From the NCBI RefSeq assembly GCF_001995985.1, contig NZ_MUFC01000006.1:165273-229272 (forward strand): DNA of 64,000 bases, in the 5' to 3' direction. The notes beneath the pieces were generated by a model. That model was given only the letters and a program-made list of their open reading frames with translations. It made no database searches and was not told the DNA's origin. Source of the stretch: Salinivibrio sharmensis (GTDB lineage: Bacteria > Pseudomonadota > Gammaproteobacteria > Enterobacterales > Vibrionaceae). The translations under genes were made by a program, and so were the position numbers. Positions 1-9,840 of the stretch are shown piece by piece. Position 1 is the first letter of the stretch. Each line of letters starts with the position of its first letter.

Positions 1-407
1 CCAAGGTAGTCAGGCAGTTGAATTGTGTAGAAGCGGTTAAACGTCCACGCCGCGACACCACCAGCAAGAATACCACCCAGTACCCCTGTTTTGATGACAT
101 CAGCACCCATTACCGGTGCCATGACATCCAGTGTCGCCACCATGATGCCGTAACCGACAATCGCAGACAGACCCGAGACACCATCATTGTTGGTGAAACC
201 TAGTGCCACACCGACGGCGAACAGCAAGGCCATTTGACCAAATACAGACCCACCAGCTTGTTCCATCATGTGCGAAACAATATCTGGCATCCAGCTAAAG
301 TTGGCAGCACCAACACCCAAAAGTATACCTGCGACCGGAAGCACAGATACTGGAAGCATCAGCGCTTTACCGACTTTTTGCAGGTTAGCAAAGAGGTTTT
401 TTGACAT
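1..407 (-). CDS. ptsG: PTS glucose-specific EIICB, N-terminal part (partial)
   Basis: The minus-strand reading frame starts with ATG at 407 behind an AGGAGC ribosome site and runs off the left edge, so only about 135 residues are visible. It begins [19 protein letters not shown] and contains [10 protein letters not shown] and [11 protein letters not shown], which match the membrane-embedded IIC domain of glucose permeases. The full protein would import and phosphorylate glucose using phosphate passed from EIIA-Glc to its C-terminal IIB domain, which lies outside the window. Several hydrophobic helices are visible. A related sugar specificity such as N-acetylglucosamine is possible, but the N-terminus fits PtsG best. 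Confidence 0.9.
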   Translation of the reverse strand, partial: MSKNLFANLQKVGKALMLPVSVLPVAGILLGVGAANFSWMPDIVSHMMEQAGGSVFGQMALLFAVGVALGFTNNDGVSGLSAIVGYGIMVATLDVMAPVMGADVIKTGVLGGILAGGVAAWTFNRFYTIQLPDYL

Positions 408-985
408 AGTTCTTGCTCCTGACAAGGACGTTTAACAATGTGTCTCGTCGGACTGACCTTCCGATTCCCCCGCATGAGGCCAATCGATACAACAGGCGCC
501 GAGAGCACAAACGATTTGTGATTATTGAACTCACCCAAACTATAAGGGGCGAATCATCACCTTGCCTATCAGTGACGATTTTACTGATTAAAAAGTAAAT
601 ATAGATCACAATTAGAATTGGCGAAAAAAACAGCAAAAAATAACATAAGGCACTAATTTTAAACGATAAAAAATCCACCCCGTAGGGAAAACGACACGAA
701 CAAAAAAATAGCAACCCCTTCATCCCTAACGTTATTTTACGTAACGAATTAATACAGCACGTAATGCAATGGCTTTCAGTTGATAATTTCTAATTATTTC
801 AGGAAGGTAGATGTAAAATTGCGCGAGATCAACTTTAAGGGGCTAGCAATATAATTCGGTTATTTTGTTGCAAATACAACCAAAAACTGACGCCGAATTA
901 ACCAGGCGAGATAGCACCATATCAACGCCAATGAAATCAAAAAACGGTATTTTCTTGCGGTGGGAAGAGCGCGACGTGCTAAGCA
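408..985 (-). promoter_or_regulatory. ptsG upstream region with CRP-like site
   Basis: This 0.6 kb stretch has no credible gene; the ORFs in it lack ribosome sites and family resemblance. Positions 592-613, read on the minus strand, match the CRP consensus at about 16 of 22 positions, with a perfect TGTGATCTA left half and a poor right half. The site is about 185 bp upstream of the ptsG start. A CRP-controlled ptsG is the rule in enteric bacteria. I could not place a convincing -10/-35 pair. Confidence 0.45.
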
Positions 986-1014
986 AGAAAAACGCCCGAC
1001 AAGGTTATCGGGCG
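986..1014 (-). terminator. Rho-independent terminator of the tatD end of the operon
   Basis: CGCCCGA at 993-999 and TCGGGCG at 1008-1014 form a perfect 7-bp stem with an 8-nt loop. On the minus strand it is followed by five T residues (988-992). It lies just downstream of the tatD stop codon at 1022. Confidence 0.85.
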
Positions 1015-1021
1015 ACTCGAA

Positions 1022-1813
1022 TTATTGCGGGTTTGCACCAGAAAAAAGCGTAAAAAAGTTACGGCTGGTGATGTCACAGACCGTTTCCATCGATTCACCC
1101 TTTAACATCGCGACGTACTCAGCAACTTCTTTCACATAAGCTGGCTGGTTTTGCTTGCCACGATGTGGAACAGGTGCCAAGTAAGGCGAGTCTGTTTCAA
1201 CCAGCAGACGCTCAAGCGGTATGCGGCGCACCACATCTTTCAGCTCTGTGGCTTTGTTGAACGTCACTATTCCAGAGATGGATATGTAGAAACCGAGCTC
1301 AATCGCTGCTTGTGCCATCTCATAGCTTTCTGTAAAGCAGTGTAGCACCCCCCCGACGCGCTCAGCGCCTTCCTCACGCAGAATCGCAAGCGTGTCTTCA
1401 CGTGCTGCGCGAGTATGGATAATCAAGGGTTTGTTGAGCTCAACCGCGAGGCGGACATGCTGACGGAAGATCGCTTGCTGCTGCTCAGCAAGTTCTGGCT
1501 GATAGTGGTAATCCAGCCCTGTCTCTCCCACCGCGACGACACGCTCATCAGTGGCTAAGGCTTTCAGTCGGTCATAATCGAAACCATTTTCAATATCCAA
1601 AGGGTGCACGCCACATGAGGCAAAAACATGCGGGTAAGGTCGGATCATCTCTAGCATCGCCGGAAAACTATCTAGCGTCACGCCCACAGAGAGAAAATAG
1701 TCGACGCCCCTTGCCTGCGCTTTATCTAAAACATCGGCAACATTCTGGTGCAGCGAATCGTAATCCAGTTTGTCGAGATGGCAATGAGAGTCTATTAACA
1801 CGTTATTCTCCAA
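1022..1813 (-). CDS. ycfH: TatD-family metal-dependent hydrolase (YcfH-like)
   Basis: A 263-residue TIM-barrel hydrolase of the TatD/YcfH family, which are metal-dependent DNases or phosphodiesterases; the physiological substrate of YcfH is not settled. The metal-binding DSHCHLD motif is at residues 8-14, GETGLDYHY is in the middle, HCFTE provides a further metal ligand, and ETDSPYLAP is near the end. The start overlaps the end of holB by 11 bases, as expected for the conserved tmk-holB-ycfH order. A start a few codons later (MENN has V-L-I-D next) would also be compatible with the family. A strong terminator follows. Confidence 0.93.
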   Translation of the reverse strand: MENNVLIDSHCHLDKLDYDSLHQNVADVLDKAQARGVDYFLSVGVTLDSFPAMLEMIRPYPHVFASCGVHPLDIENGFDYDRLKALATDERVVAVGETGLDYHYQPELAEQQQAIFRQHVRLAVELNKPLIIHTRAAREDTLAILREEGAERVGGVLHCFTESYEMAQAAIELGFYISISGIVTFNKATELKDVVRRIPLERLLVETDSPYLAPVPHRGKQNQPAYVKEVAEYVAMLKGESMETVCDITSRNFFTLFSGANPQ

Positions 1814-2795
1814 TCGATAATAACCACTGGCTAACTACCAGTTCGGTATTTAGCCCTGTATGAATTTGTAACTGACGCTGTAATTGATGCAGCGCGCGTA
1901 ATAATGAATGAACCTGCTGGGTGGTCAGTGCATTGGCCACTTCCGCAACCCGTTGGTGATGATGCCGATGCACAATGCTCTGCTCCACACCTTGACGCCA
2001 TTTGAGTACATCAAGCAGAAAGTGACTGAGCCAGTTCAATGAAGCGGGATAGTGTGCGACCAAGACCTCAATAGTGTCAAATAAGCCCGTTCTCTCACGC
2101 ACATAGGTAGAAAAACTTTCAACCACAATATGGTGATGATCTAACCCGCCCGATGCCACAAAGTCACGAGCAGCCAAGGGGGCGCCCCGATATAAGCCTA
2201 CCGCATGGTCTGGAACCGAGCGCTGCAATGCTTGCTCGATCCATGCCTTGGCCGTTTCAGCCTCCGCCTGTGGGGCTTTCCACACGCTACAGCGACTGAT
2301 AATGGTCGCGAGTAGGCTATCCAACGAGTCTGTCAATAACACGAAGTAACACCCTGAAGGTGGCTCTTCTAACGATTTAAGCAACGCATTGGCCGCGGCT
2401 TCCCCTAAACGCTCGACACACTCTATGACAATAAAGCGCGCCCCGCCCAATTGTGACGTTTCCAGCGCTTGTCGTTGCACTTTGCGCACTGCATCAATAC
2501 CAATCTGCTTGCCGGGTTTCTCAGGGGCTAACCAGTGAATATCAGGGTGGTTACCCGCTGCGAAAAGTTGGCAATGATGACAATGGCCACAAGCGCTATC
2601 GCTTTGATCGCTGCATAGCCGCACCTTGGCAAGCTGGCTTACCAACGCGCGACGGCCGCTGCCCGGGAGCGCGGCCAACAAGAGCGCATGCGGGAACCTT
2701 GCACGCATCAATAGCTGCTGCCAATGCGCCCAAACGCCTTCAAACCAGGGATAAACGCAAGGCGTGGGGTATGCCACTGTTATCTTGTCACTCAT
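1803..2795 (-). CDS. holB: DNA polymerase III subunit delta'
   Basis: A 330-residue AAA+-fold clamp-loader subunit. It keeps the zinc module (cysteines in [15 protein letters not shown]) and the sensor-1-like region [16 protein letters not shown] followed by TIISRC. The P-loop is degenerate ([10 protein letters not shown]), which is normal for delta', a subunit that does not hydrolyse ATP. With delta, tau/gamma, chi and psi it loads the beta clamp on DNA. It overlaps tmk by four bases and tatD by eleven, so the three genes are translationally coupled. Confidence 0.95.
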   Translation of the reverse strand: MSDKITVAYPTPCVYPWFEGVWAHWQQLLMRARFPHALLLAALPGSGRRALVSQLAKVRLCSDQSDSACGHCHHCQLFAAGNHPDIHWLAPEKPGKQIGIDAVRKVQRQALETSQLGGARFIVIECVERLGEAAANALLKSLEEPPSGCYFVLLTDSLDSLLATIISRCSVWKAPQAEAETAKAWIEQALQRSVPDHAVGLYRGAPLAARDFVASGGLDHHHIVVESFSTYVRERTGLFDTIEVLVAHYPASLNWLSHFLLDVLKWRQGVEQSIVHRHHHQRVAEVANALTTQQVHSLLRALHQLQRQLQIHTGLNTELVVSQWLLSIGE

Positions 2796-3430
2796 ACGCC
2801 TGTCTGCTGCTTAAGCCAATTATCTAGTGCCGTCTTAATCTGAGCAGTCACGTTGTCTAGCGACTGGCCCGCATCAATCACCACCACACTGGGATCGTCG
2901 TTTGCCAATGCTAGATAGCGCGCTCGCGTGCGCTCAAAAAAATCAAGTTGCATGGTCTCAATCCTATCCAACTCACCTCTACCCCGCGCACGTGCCAGGC
3001 CTACTTCCGGATCGATGTCCATATACAATGTCAGTGAGGGCGCAAACTCCCCCAAGACCGTTTCTTTTAGGCTCTGCATCAGCGACGTGTCCATACCACG
3101 TCCCCCCCCCTGGTAAGCCTGTGATGACATATCATGGCGGTCACCCACCACCCATTGACCCTTCGCCAGGGCGGGTTTAATCACATTTTCGACAAGCTGT
3201 ACTCGAGCGGCATAAAGCATGAGAAGCTCGGCTTTATCCGTGAGCGGTTCATCCGGGTGACCTTGTTTGACAAGTGTACGCAACTGTTCAGCAAGCGGCG
3301 TACCGCCGGGCTCTCGCGTTGTGATCACATCCTGGATACCAGCGTCGCGTAACACCTGTTTGATCTGATTGATGGCCGTACTTTTGCCCGCGCCTTCAAG
3401 GCCTTCTACAACGATGAAATGGTTCTTCAT
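2792..3430 (-). CDS. tmk: Thymidylate kinase
   Basis: A 212-residue dTMP kinase that converts dTMP to dTDP in DNA precursor synthesis. Visible motifs are the P-loop GLEGAGKST (residues 9-17), TTREPGGTP, the [18 protein letters not shown] substrate/lid region and the arginine-rich LID ([12 protein letters not shown]). It overlaps mltG upstream by four bases and holB downstream by four. The GGGR motif is written as a run of nine G/C bases (3102-3110), a possible slippage site. Confidence 0.96.
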   Translation of the reverse strand: MKNHFIVVEGLEGAGKSTAINQIKQVLRDAGIQDVITTREPGGTPLAEQLRTLVKQGHPDEPLTDKAELLMLYAARVQLVENVIKPALAKGQWVVGDRHDMSSQAYQGGGRGMDTSLMQSLKETVLGEFAPSLTLYMDIDPEVGLARARGRGELDRIETMQLDFFERTRARYLALANDDPSVVVIDAGQSLDNVTAQIKTALDNWLKQQTGV

Positions 3431-4443
3431 TGATTCTTCAACACTTTTAGATAATCACGCACGGCTCGATTATGTTCGGCCAAGGTGGTAGAAAATTGGT
3501 GGCCGCCTTTACCCGTGGCGACAAAATAGTAGTAATCCGTTTTTGCTGGCTGCGCAGCGGCTAAGATGGCCGCTTTACCTGGCATTGCGATCGGCGTCGG
3601 AGGCAAGCCATTAATCACATAGGTGTTATAGGGGGTCGGAGTGCGCAAGTCACGCTTACGAATATTGCCATCATAGTTGTCCCCCATGCCATAAATCACG
3701 GTGGGATCGGTTTGTAAACGCATACCACGTCGCAACCGATTCACAAATACCGACGCCACCTTTTCGCGTTCACTCGCCAACGCGGTCTCTTTTTCAATGA
3801 TGGAAGCCAGAATTAATAGCTGATAAGGGGTCTCTATCGGTAAGTCCTCGATACGTTGCTGCCAAGCCTGCTCCAAGGCCGACTCCATTGCACGTGCGGC
3901 GCGTTTTAACAATGCTATATCAGTATCACCCACATCATAGGCGTAGGTTTCAGGGAGCAGTAGCCCTTCCAATTTATCGTGTGTGAGCCCAATCGCATCA
4001 GCAATTGCCTGTTCACTCATGCCATCCAATGTTTTGTCGAGATGCGGCGCGGAGGCAAGCTGCTTGCGCCACTGGGCAAACGTACTCCCTTCGACAAAGG
4101 TGATTTCATCTTGATATTGCTGACCTGAACGCAGAGTCGCGAACGCCTCGGCTAATGTTTGTCCCGGTTGAATCTGAAAGGTGCCCGCTTGTACCCGAGT
4201 CAGCTCTGGATAAACCCGTGGCGCAAACTTCGACCAGATGCTTGATACCATCCAACCGTTGTCTTCAAATTTTGCAATGACCTTATGGTAATGTGCACCG
4301 CTAGGTACAGTGAATAGCTGAGGCGTCTGCAAGGATAACGGCGTGGAAATAAACGCCTTCGTTTGCCAAAGCACCCCAGCGACTGAGGCCAAGACTATTG
4401 CCATCAATACGCTCATCAGCCCCAAAAATCGCTTTTTTAGCAC
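3427..4443 (-). CDS. mltG: Endolytic murein transglycosylase MltG
   Basis: A 338-residue protein of the YceG/MltG family that cuts nascent peptidoglycan strands at the inner membrane and acts as a terminator of glycan elongation. A single N-terminal membrane segment (about residues 8-28) anchors it. The LysM-like periplasmic part is followed by the catalytic domain with [11 protein letters not shown], whose first glutamate (of EKE) is the expected catalytic residue, and by [10 protein letters not shown] and [16 protein letters not shown]. It overlaps pabC and tmk by a few bases. Confidence 0.95.
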   Translation of the reverse strand: MLKKRFLGLMSVLMAIVLASVAGVLWQTKAFISTPLSLQTPQLFTVPSGAHYHKVIAKFEDNGWMVSSIWSKFAPRVYPELTRVQAGTFQIQPGQTLAEAFATLRSGQQYQDEITFVEGSTFAQWRKQLASAPHLDKTLDGMSEQAIADAIGLTHDKLEGLLLPETYAYDVGDTDIALLKRAARAMESALEQAWQQRIEDLPIETPYQLLILASIIEKETALASEREKVASVFVNRLRRGMRLQTDPTVIYGMGDNYDGNIRKRDLRTPTPYNTYVINGLPPTPIAMPGKAAILAAAQPAKTDYYYFVATGKGGHQFSTTLAEHNRAVRDYLKVLKNQ

Positions 4444-5246
4444 GCGTTTAACCTCTGTTGTAATCGCCTTGTCAGCGTATGCGTTTTATAACTTGTTTCA
4501 TTGATGGATGTCACTGGCACCACCTTCATCAAAGCATTGCAAATAAACACTTCATCGGCACGCCACAGCGCTGTCTCATCGATCGCGACCGTTTTACATT
4601 GGTAGTCTGTGAAGCCTTCAATCACGGCCATCACTTTTTCTCGCATCAGTCCCGCCACACCGGCGTATGCCAAATCAGGTGTATAAATGACATGGTCTTG
4701 GCACCAGAAAAGATTGGACGCCGTGGTCTCAACCAGGTTGCCAAACATGTCCGCAACCACGAAATCATCGGCCTCCGCGTCTTCCAGTGCCAGCTTTAGA
4801 CGCACCTGTTCTAACCGGTTGAGATGTTTAAGCCCCGCAAAAGGTGACGCGCCAAGCTGTATTTGCGTCGTCGCCAATGTCACACCATGCTGTTGCCAGT
4901 GATGATAATGATGTGGATACGGATGTAGGCTAACAATCACGGTTGGCAACGAGCAGCCTTTGGGACTGTAACCGCGGCCCCCCTGCCCTCGGGTGATAAT
5001 CACCTTCAACACCTGTTCATCATGCGAATGCTGACACGCTTGATCGAGCATTGTCGCGAGTACCGACCAATCGACCCCGTGAATGGCTAGTCGCTCACAA
5101 GTGCTTTGTAAACGCAGTATATGTGCATCACGATCAAGTAATAGCCCCTGATACACATGGCCAGTGGTAAAGCAACCATCACCAAATTGGAGTCCGCGGT
5201 CAGCGACCGCTAGTTCGCGACAAGGGTGTCCGTTTACCCAATACAT
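4437..5246 (-). CDS. pabC: Aminodeoxychorismate lyase
   Basis: A 269-residue class IV PLP enzyme that converts 4-amino-4-deoxychorismate to p-aminobenzoate and pyruvate in folate synthesis. The GLKHLNRLEQVR motif carries the likely PLP lysine (K140), and ETTASNLFW is the typical glutamate-containing motif. It sits between fabF and mltG as in other gammaproteobacteria. A terminator lies between fabF and this gene, so it needs either read-through or its own promoter within 5247-5304. Confidence 0.94.
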   Translation of the reverse strand: MYWVNGHPCRELAVADRGLQFGDGCFTTGHVYQGLLLDRDAHILRLQSTCERLAIHGVDWSVLATMLDQACQHSHDEQVLKVIITRGQGGRGYSPKGCSLPTVIVSLHPYPHHYHHWQQHGVTLATTQIQLGASPFAGLKHLNRLEQVRLKLALEDAEADDFVVADMFGNLVETTASNLFWCQDHVIYTPDLAYAGVAGLMREKVMAVIEGFTDYQCKTVAIDETALWRADEVFICNALMKVVPVTSINETSYKTHTLTRRLQQRLNAC

Positions 5247-5300
5247 CTATCAACCTCGACAGTCACTACTCTTACAGACAATAAAAACCTTACCAACAAT

Positions 5301-5328
5301 AAAAAACGGCCCGAATCGTCGGGCCGTT
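5301..5328 (-). terminator. Rho-independent terminator after fabF
   Basis: AACGGCCCGA (5305-5314) and TCGGGCCGTT (5319-5328) form a perfect 10-bp stem with a four-base loop. On the minus strand six T residues follow. It separates the fab cluster from pabC-mltG-tmk-holB. Confidence 0.88.
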
Positions 5329-5371
5329 ACTATAGCAAACTCTTTTTAGGCTGTATAAACGCCTATGCGCA

Positions 5372-6610
5372 TTACAGCTTTTTGAAGATCAAAGAGCCGT
5401 TGGTGCCACCAAAACCAAAGGAGTTACACAAGGCGTACTCCATTTTTACGTCACGCGCTTCGTGCGGTACGTAATCTAAATCGCACCCTTCATCGACATT
5501 ATCAAGGTTGATCGTTGGTGGTACGGTTTGGTCAATCAGCGACATGGCAGTGATAATTGACTCGGCAGAGCCTGCCGCGCCAAGCAAGTGACCGGTCATT
5601 GATTTGGTTGAAGAGACCAACACGCTATCGGCTGCGTCTCCCATAGCACGACGAATCGCCTTGCTCTCCGCGACATCACCCGCTGGGGTAGATGTACCAT
5701 GCGCGTTAACGTAGCCAATTTGTGCAGGGTTAATACCCGCATCACGAATTGCCGCTTCCATCGCCAATGCCGCGCCTGAGCCATCTTCACTCGGCGATGT
5801 CATATGATAAGCATCGCCACTCATACCAAAGCCGGCTAATTCACAGTATATGGTTGCGCCACGCGCTTTCGCATGCTCGTACTCTTCAAGCACCATCACG
5901 CCTGCGCCATCACCCAGCACAAAACCATCACGGTCTTTGTCCCATGGGCGAGAGGCTGCCTTTGGATCGTCATTGCGAGTTGAGAGCGCTTTGGCTGCGG
6001 CAAAACCACCAATACCAAGCTCGGTGGAGGCTTTCTCTGCGCCACCGGCAACCATGGCGTCTGCGTCACCGTATGCAATCATACGGGCAGCATGACCAAT
6101 ATTATGAAGGCCTGTGGTGCATGCGGTTGAAATAGAGATGTTTGGACCACGCATGCCGTAGTTAATCGACACGTGCCCTGCAATCATATTAACGATGGTT
6201 GATGGAACAAAGAAGGGGCTGATCTTACGTGGACCCTTTTCCATATACGCACGATGATTTTGTTCAATCAAACCAAGACCACCAATGCCTGAACCTATCG
6301 CGACACCAATACGGTGTGCATTGTTGTCATCAACTTGCAGCCCGGAGTCTTTAATGGCTTGCACACTGGCAGCAATGCCATATTGGATGAACAAGTCCAT
6401 TTTTCGTGCATCTTTTTTCGACATGTAGTCTTCACAATTGAAGTCCTTAACCATGCCCGCAAATTGAGTAGCAAAGTTAGTGGCATCAAAATGCTCAATC
6501 GCTGAGATACCGCTTTGCCCGGCTAGCAGAGCTTTCCATGAAGACTCAACTGAGTTACCGACGGGTGACAACATACCCATGCCAGTCACAACAACACGAC
6601 GCTTAGACAC
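5372..6610 (-). CDS. fabF: Beta-ketoacyl-ACP synthase II
   Basis: A 412-residue KAS II that elongates acyl-ACP by condensation with malonyl-ACP and controls temperature-dependent cis-vaccenate content. The catalytic triad is visible as C164 (STACTTG), H304 ([11 protein letters not shown]) and H341 ([10 protein letters not shown]). The start is GTG at 6610 with GGAGAA eight bases upstream. That ribosome site is in the 3' arm of a perfect palindrome (6615-6632). acpP is upstream and separated by an attenuator-like hairpin. Confidence 0.97.
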   Translation of the reverse strand: MSKRRVVVTGMGMLSPVGNSVESSWKALLAGQSGISAIEHFDATNFATQFAGMVKDFNCEDYMSKKDARKMDLFIQYGIAASVQAIKDSGLQVDDNNAHRIGVAIGSGIGGLGLIEQNHRAYMEKGPRKISPFFVPSTIVNMIAGHVSINYGMRGPNISISTACTTGLHNIGHAARMIAYGDADAMVAGGAEKASTELGIGGFAAAKALSTRNDDPKAASRPWDKDRDGFVLGDGAGVMVLEEYEHAKARGATIYCELAGFGMSGDAYHMTSPSEDGSGAALAMEAAIRDAGINPAQIGYVNAHGTSTPAGDVAESKAIRRAMGDAADSVLVSSTKSMTGHLLGAAGSAESIITAMSLIDQTVPPTINLDNVDEGCDLDYVPHEARDVKMEYALCNSFGFGGTNGSLIFKKL

Positions 6611-6614
6611 GATG

Positions 6615-6632
6615 ATATTCTCCGGAGAATAT
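6615..6632 (-). promoter_or_regulatory. Palindrome that covers the fabF ribosome-binding site
   Basis: The sequence ATATTCTCCGGAGAATAT is an exact 18-bp palindrome. Transcribed on the minus strand it could fold as a 7-bp stem with a CCGG loop, with the GGAGAA Shine-Dalgarno of fabF in the 3' arm. It could limit fabF translation or be a DNA-binding site. The palindrome is seen directly; the function is inference. Confidence 0.5.
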
Positions 6633-6654
6633 AAGTTTGGAAATTAGAATAGCT

Positions 6655-6687
6655 TAAAAAGAACACAGGCGGTCGAGGAGACCGCCT
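6655..6687 (-). terminator. Attenuator-like hairpin between acpP and fabF
   Basis: AGGCGGTC (6667-6674) and GACCGCCT (6680-6687) form a perfect 8-bp stem with a five-base loop. On the minus strand a short T-rich tail (TTCTTTTT) follows. It lies directly after acpP, and partial termination here would give the well-known excess of acpP over fabF transcript. Confidence 0.75.
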
Positions 6688-6702
6688 GGTAGGATTCTGA
6701 GA

Positions 6703-6939
6703 TTACGCTGAAGCGCCGACAACGTAGTCGATAGCTGCCTGTACAGTGGTAATCTTCTCTGCTTCTTCATCTGGAATCTCTGTATCGAATTCCTCTTCAA
6801 GAGCCATTACCAGCTCAACGGTATCCAGAGAGTCCGCGCCCAAGTCGTCTACGAATGAAGCTTCGTTTTTCACTTCTGCTTCGTCGACACCTAGTTGCTC
6901 AACGATGATTTTCTTTACGCGTTCTTCGATGTTGCTCAT
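6703..6939 (-). CDS. acpP: Acyl carrier protein
   Basis: A 78-residue acidic protein that carries fatty-acyl intermediates on 4'-phosphopantetheine. The attachment serine lies in [19 protein letters not shown]. Length and sequence agree with AcpP throughout. AAGGAC lies nine bases before the ATG. It sits between fabG and fabF in the standard order. Confidence 0.98.
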
Positions 6940-7096
6940 ATTAATACTAGTCCTTACAAGATTCGCAGATGCGATATGTGCTGTAGTTTATTCATTAATG
7001 TGGAAGTTGCAAGACCTCCACGGCTGGTCAAACCACGATTTGGGGACAAATCAATCGGAGTTTGACGTGTGTCATTCGAGATTGCAACGGTCTCGA

Positions 7097-7831
7097 TCAA
7101 ATCATGTACATACCGCCATTGACGTGCAAGGTCTCACCCGTCATGTAAGCGGCATCGTCAGAGGCTAAAAACGCCACCGTTGCAGCAATCTCTTTTGGAT
7201 CACCCAAACGCCCTGCTGGCACTTGTGCCAGGGTCGCAGCGCGCTGTTCATCATTCAGCGCCTTAGTCATATCGGTTTCGATAAAACCAGGGGCAACTGT
7301 ATTCACTGTGATGCCACGCGCAGCCACTTCACGTGCCATGGATTTGGTAAAGCCAATCACACCGGCTTTTGCCGCCGCATAATTCGCCTGTCCCGCATTA
7401 CCCATTACACCGACCACAGAACCAATGTTAATGATTCGGCCACAGCGTTTTTTCATCATCGCACGCAATACAGCCTTTGATAAACGGAAGATTGACGTTA
7501 AGTTGGTGTCCATAATGTCCTGCCACTCATCGTCTTTCATACGCATCAATAGGTTATCACGAGTGATACCGGCGTTGTTAACCAGAATATCAACGTCACC
7601 AAATTCTTTTTTGATCGTATCAAGCACCTCTGCGACTGACTCTGGCGAGGTCACATTGAGTGCTAAGCCTTTACCGTTTTCACCGAGGTAGTCGCTAATG
7701 GCTGCAGCGCCTTTTTCGCTAGTCGCTGTACCAATCACAGTGGCACCACGCTCCGCCAAAAGCTCTGCCGTTGCTCGGCCAATCCCACGGCTTGCGCCTG
7801 TCACCAGCGCTACTTTTCCGTCTAGTTTCAT
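7097..7831 (-). CDS. fabG: 3-oxoacyl-ACP reductase
   Basis: A 244-residue short-chain dehydrogenase that reduces beta-ketoacyl-ACP with NADPH. It shows the TGASRGIG cofactor motif (residues 11-18), NNAG, and the catalytic S138, Y151 and K155 (YAAAK). The C-terminus ends GETLHVNGGMYMI as in FabG. AAGGGT precedes the ATG. Confidence 0.97.
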   Translation of the reverse strand: MKLDGKVALVTGASRGIGRATAELLAERGATVIGTATSEKGAAAISDYLGENGKGLALNVTSPESVAEVLDTIKKEFGDVDILVNNAGITRDNLLMRMKDDEWQDIMDTNLTSIFRLSKAVLRAMMKKRCGRIINIGSVVGVMGNAGQANYAAAKAGVIGFTKSMAREVAARGITVNTVAPGFIETDMTKALNDEQRAATLAQVPAGRLGDPKEIAATVAFLASDDAAYMTGETLHVNGGMYMI

Positions 7832-7897
7832 TCGGTTACCCTTTTAGTTGATTCTGCCGACATACGCCGGCAGTCACAAAGTGTCTAGTAATACGGT

Positions 7898-8854
7898 TTA
7901 CGCCTTCGCGGCGGCAAGGCTGGCGCTATCATTAACCGCCGCGCTGCTCAACGCCTTGTTGATGCGTTTGGTCAAGCCTGTCAGTACTTTACCAGGGCCA
8001 AACTCCAACAGCTGTTCCACGCCTTCAGCCGCCATATACTCGACCGTTTCGGTCCAGCGTACCGGGCTATGTAATTGACGCACCAGGGCTTCTTTAATTT
8101 GATCCGGCTCTATCGGCGTTGCTACATCAGCATTGTTGACCACAGGTATACGTGGCGTATTAAACGTTACCGACTCCAACGCTTGCGCCAGTTTTTCTGC
8201 TGCAGGCTTCATCAGCGCACAGTGAGAAGGCACTGACACCGGCAGCGGCAATGCACGTTTTGCGCCCGCGTCTTTACACAAGGCGTTAGCACGCTCAACC
8301 GCTTCTTTATTACCCGCAATCACCACTTGGCCTGGCGAGTTAAAGTTAACCGGTGAGACCACCTGCCCTTGCGCCGCTTGCTCACATGCTGTGGCAATTG
8401 CTTCATTGTCGAGGCCAATAATCGCTGACATCGCGCCAATCCCCGTTGGTACCGCTTCTTGCATCAGTTGGCCGCGCAATTCAACCAGCTTGATCGCTGC
8501 TTTGAAATCCAACACGCCAGCACACACCAAGGCCGAGTATTCACCCAAGCTGTGACCGGCAAGCATGGCTGGCGCAGCGCCACCTTGGGCTTCCCATACT
8601 CGCCAAATAGCAACAGACGCGGCTAATAACGCAGGTTGGGTACGATGGGTTTCATTTAAGTCCGCTTCAGGGCCTTGCTGGACCAATGCCCAAAGGTCAT
8701 AGCCAAGCACTTCTGAGGCTTCTGAAAACGTCTGCTGCACAACGCCATACTGTTCGGCGAACTCCCCGAGCATCCCCACAGCTTGTGATCCTTGGCCAGG
8801 AAATACGATTGCAGTTGGAGACGTCGCTGTTGAAGAACTAGCTGTTGAAGACAT
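7898..8854 (-). CDS. fabD: Malonyl-CoA:ACP transacylase
   Basis: A 318-residue enzyme that moves malonyl groups from CoA to ACP. The nucleophile S102 is in AGHSLGEYSALV, H211 is in VPSHCALM, and FPGQGSQ is near the N-terminus. The first dozen residues are a serine/threonine-rich tail not usual in the family (MSSTASSSTATSP), and the C-terminus also has a short alanine/serine-rich extension. It lies between fabH and fabG. Confidence 0.96.
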   Translation of the reverse strand: MSSTASSSTATSPTAIVFPGQGSQAVGMLGEFAEQYGVVQQTFSEASEVLGYDLWALVQQGPEADLNETHRTQPALLAASVAIWRVWEAQGGAAPAMLAGHSLGEYSALVCAGVLDFKAAIKLVELRGQLMQEAVPTGIGAMSAIIGLDNEAIATACEQAAQGQVVSPVNFNSPGQVVIAGNKEAVERANALCKDAGAKRALPLPVSVPSHCALMKPAAEKLAQALESVTFNTPRIPVVNNADVATPIEPDQIKEALVRQLHSPVRWTETVEYMAAEGVEQLLEFGPGKVLTGLTKRINKALSSAAVNDSASLAAAKA

Positions 8855-8872
8855 AGCTGTTTTCCTATTTAT

Positions 8873-9832
8873 TTAAAATCTGACCAACGCTGAACCCCAT
8901 GCGAATCCGCCGCCAAACGCCTCAAGCAAGAGTGTCTGGCCTCGTTGGATTCGCCCATCACGTACCGCCTCATCAAGGGCAGTTGGTACCGATGCAGCAG
9001 ACGTGTTGCCATGGCGGTCAAGCGTCAATACAACTTGATCCATCGACATCGCGAGTTTCTTCGCGGTCGCTTTAATAATTCGATAATTGGCTTGGTGTGG
9101 TACCAACCAATCTATATCTGACTTTTCAATTTGGTTAGCCTGAAGCGTTTCTGTCACAATATTGGCCAGTTGTGTTACCGCCACTTTGAAGACTTCATTC
9201 CCCGCCATATAAAGCCACGCTTCATCGGCCTCTAACGATTGACCACGCTCTGGATACTTAAGTTTCAATAGCTCGCCAAATTTGCCATCAGCTTTCAGGT
9301 GTGTGGACAAAATACCATCATTTTCATCAGCAGAGAGCACCACTGCACCTGCACCATCACCAAACAGAATAATGGTGGAGCGATCATCAGGATCACAGGT
9401 GTGTGACAGGCGATCTGCGCCTACCACCAGCGCATTTTTGGCGAGGCCATTTTTAACGTATTGATCCGCGACACTGAGTGCATACACAAAGCCAGAGCAC
9501 GCCGCCGCAATATCAAAAGCGGGGCAGCCTTTAATCCCCAGCATGGCTTGAACATCACAGGCAGCTGCGGGAAAAGCACGCTCACCACTGGTGGTGGCGA
9601 CAATAATCAGGTCGATGTCATGTTTATCGATGGCAGCCATATCTATCGCCTGTACGGCGGCCTGATAAGCCATCGAGGCAACGGTATCTGTGGGTGCAGC
9701 AATGCGACGTTCTTTGATCCCCGTACGGGTCACAATCCACTCATCACTGGTGTCTACCATCTGTTCAAGGTCAGCATTGGTGCGAACCTGTTCAGGCAAA
9801 TAGCTGCCTGTGCCCAAAATCTTACTATACAT
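8873..9832 (-). CDS. fabH: Beta-ketoacyl-ACP synthase III
   Basis: A 319-residue KAS III that starts fatty-acid synthesis from acetyl-CoA and malonyl-ACP. The triad is visible: C112 in [12 protein letters not shown]246 in PHQANYRII and N276 in HGNTSAAS. Length equals the family norm. It is 8 bp downstream of plsX in the same direction. Confidence 0.97.
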   Translation of the reverse strand: MYSKILGTGSYLPEQVRTNADLEQMVDTSDEWIVTRTGIKERRIAAPTDTVASMAYQAAVQAIDMAAIDKHDIDLIIVATTSGERAFPAAACDVQAMLGIKGCPAFDIAAACSGFVYALSVADQYVKNGLAKNALVVGADRLSHTCDPDDRSTIILFGDGAGAVVLSADENDGILSTHLKADGKFGELLKLKYPERGQSLEADEAWLYMAGNEVFKVAVTQLANIVTETLQANQIEKSDIDWLVPHQANYRIIKATAKKLAMSMDQVVLTLDRHGNTSAASVPTALDEAVRDGRIQRGQTLLLEAFGGGFAWGSALVRF

Positions 9833-9840
9833 GAAGACTA

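Noticed and set aside
385..723. 112-residue minus-strand frame upstream of ptsG
   Set aside because: It overlaps the ptsG start and the likely promoter in another frame and has no recognisable features.
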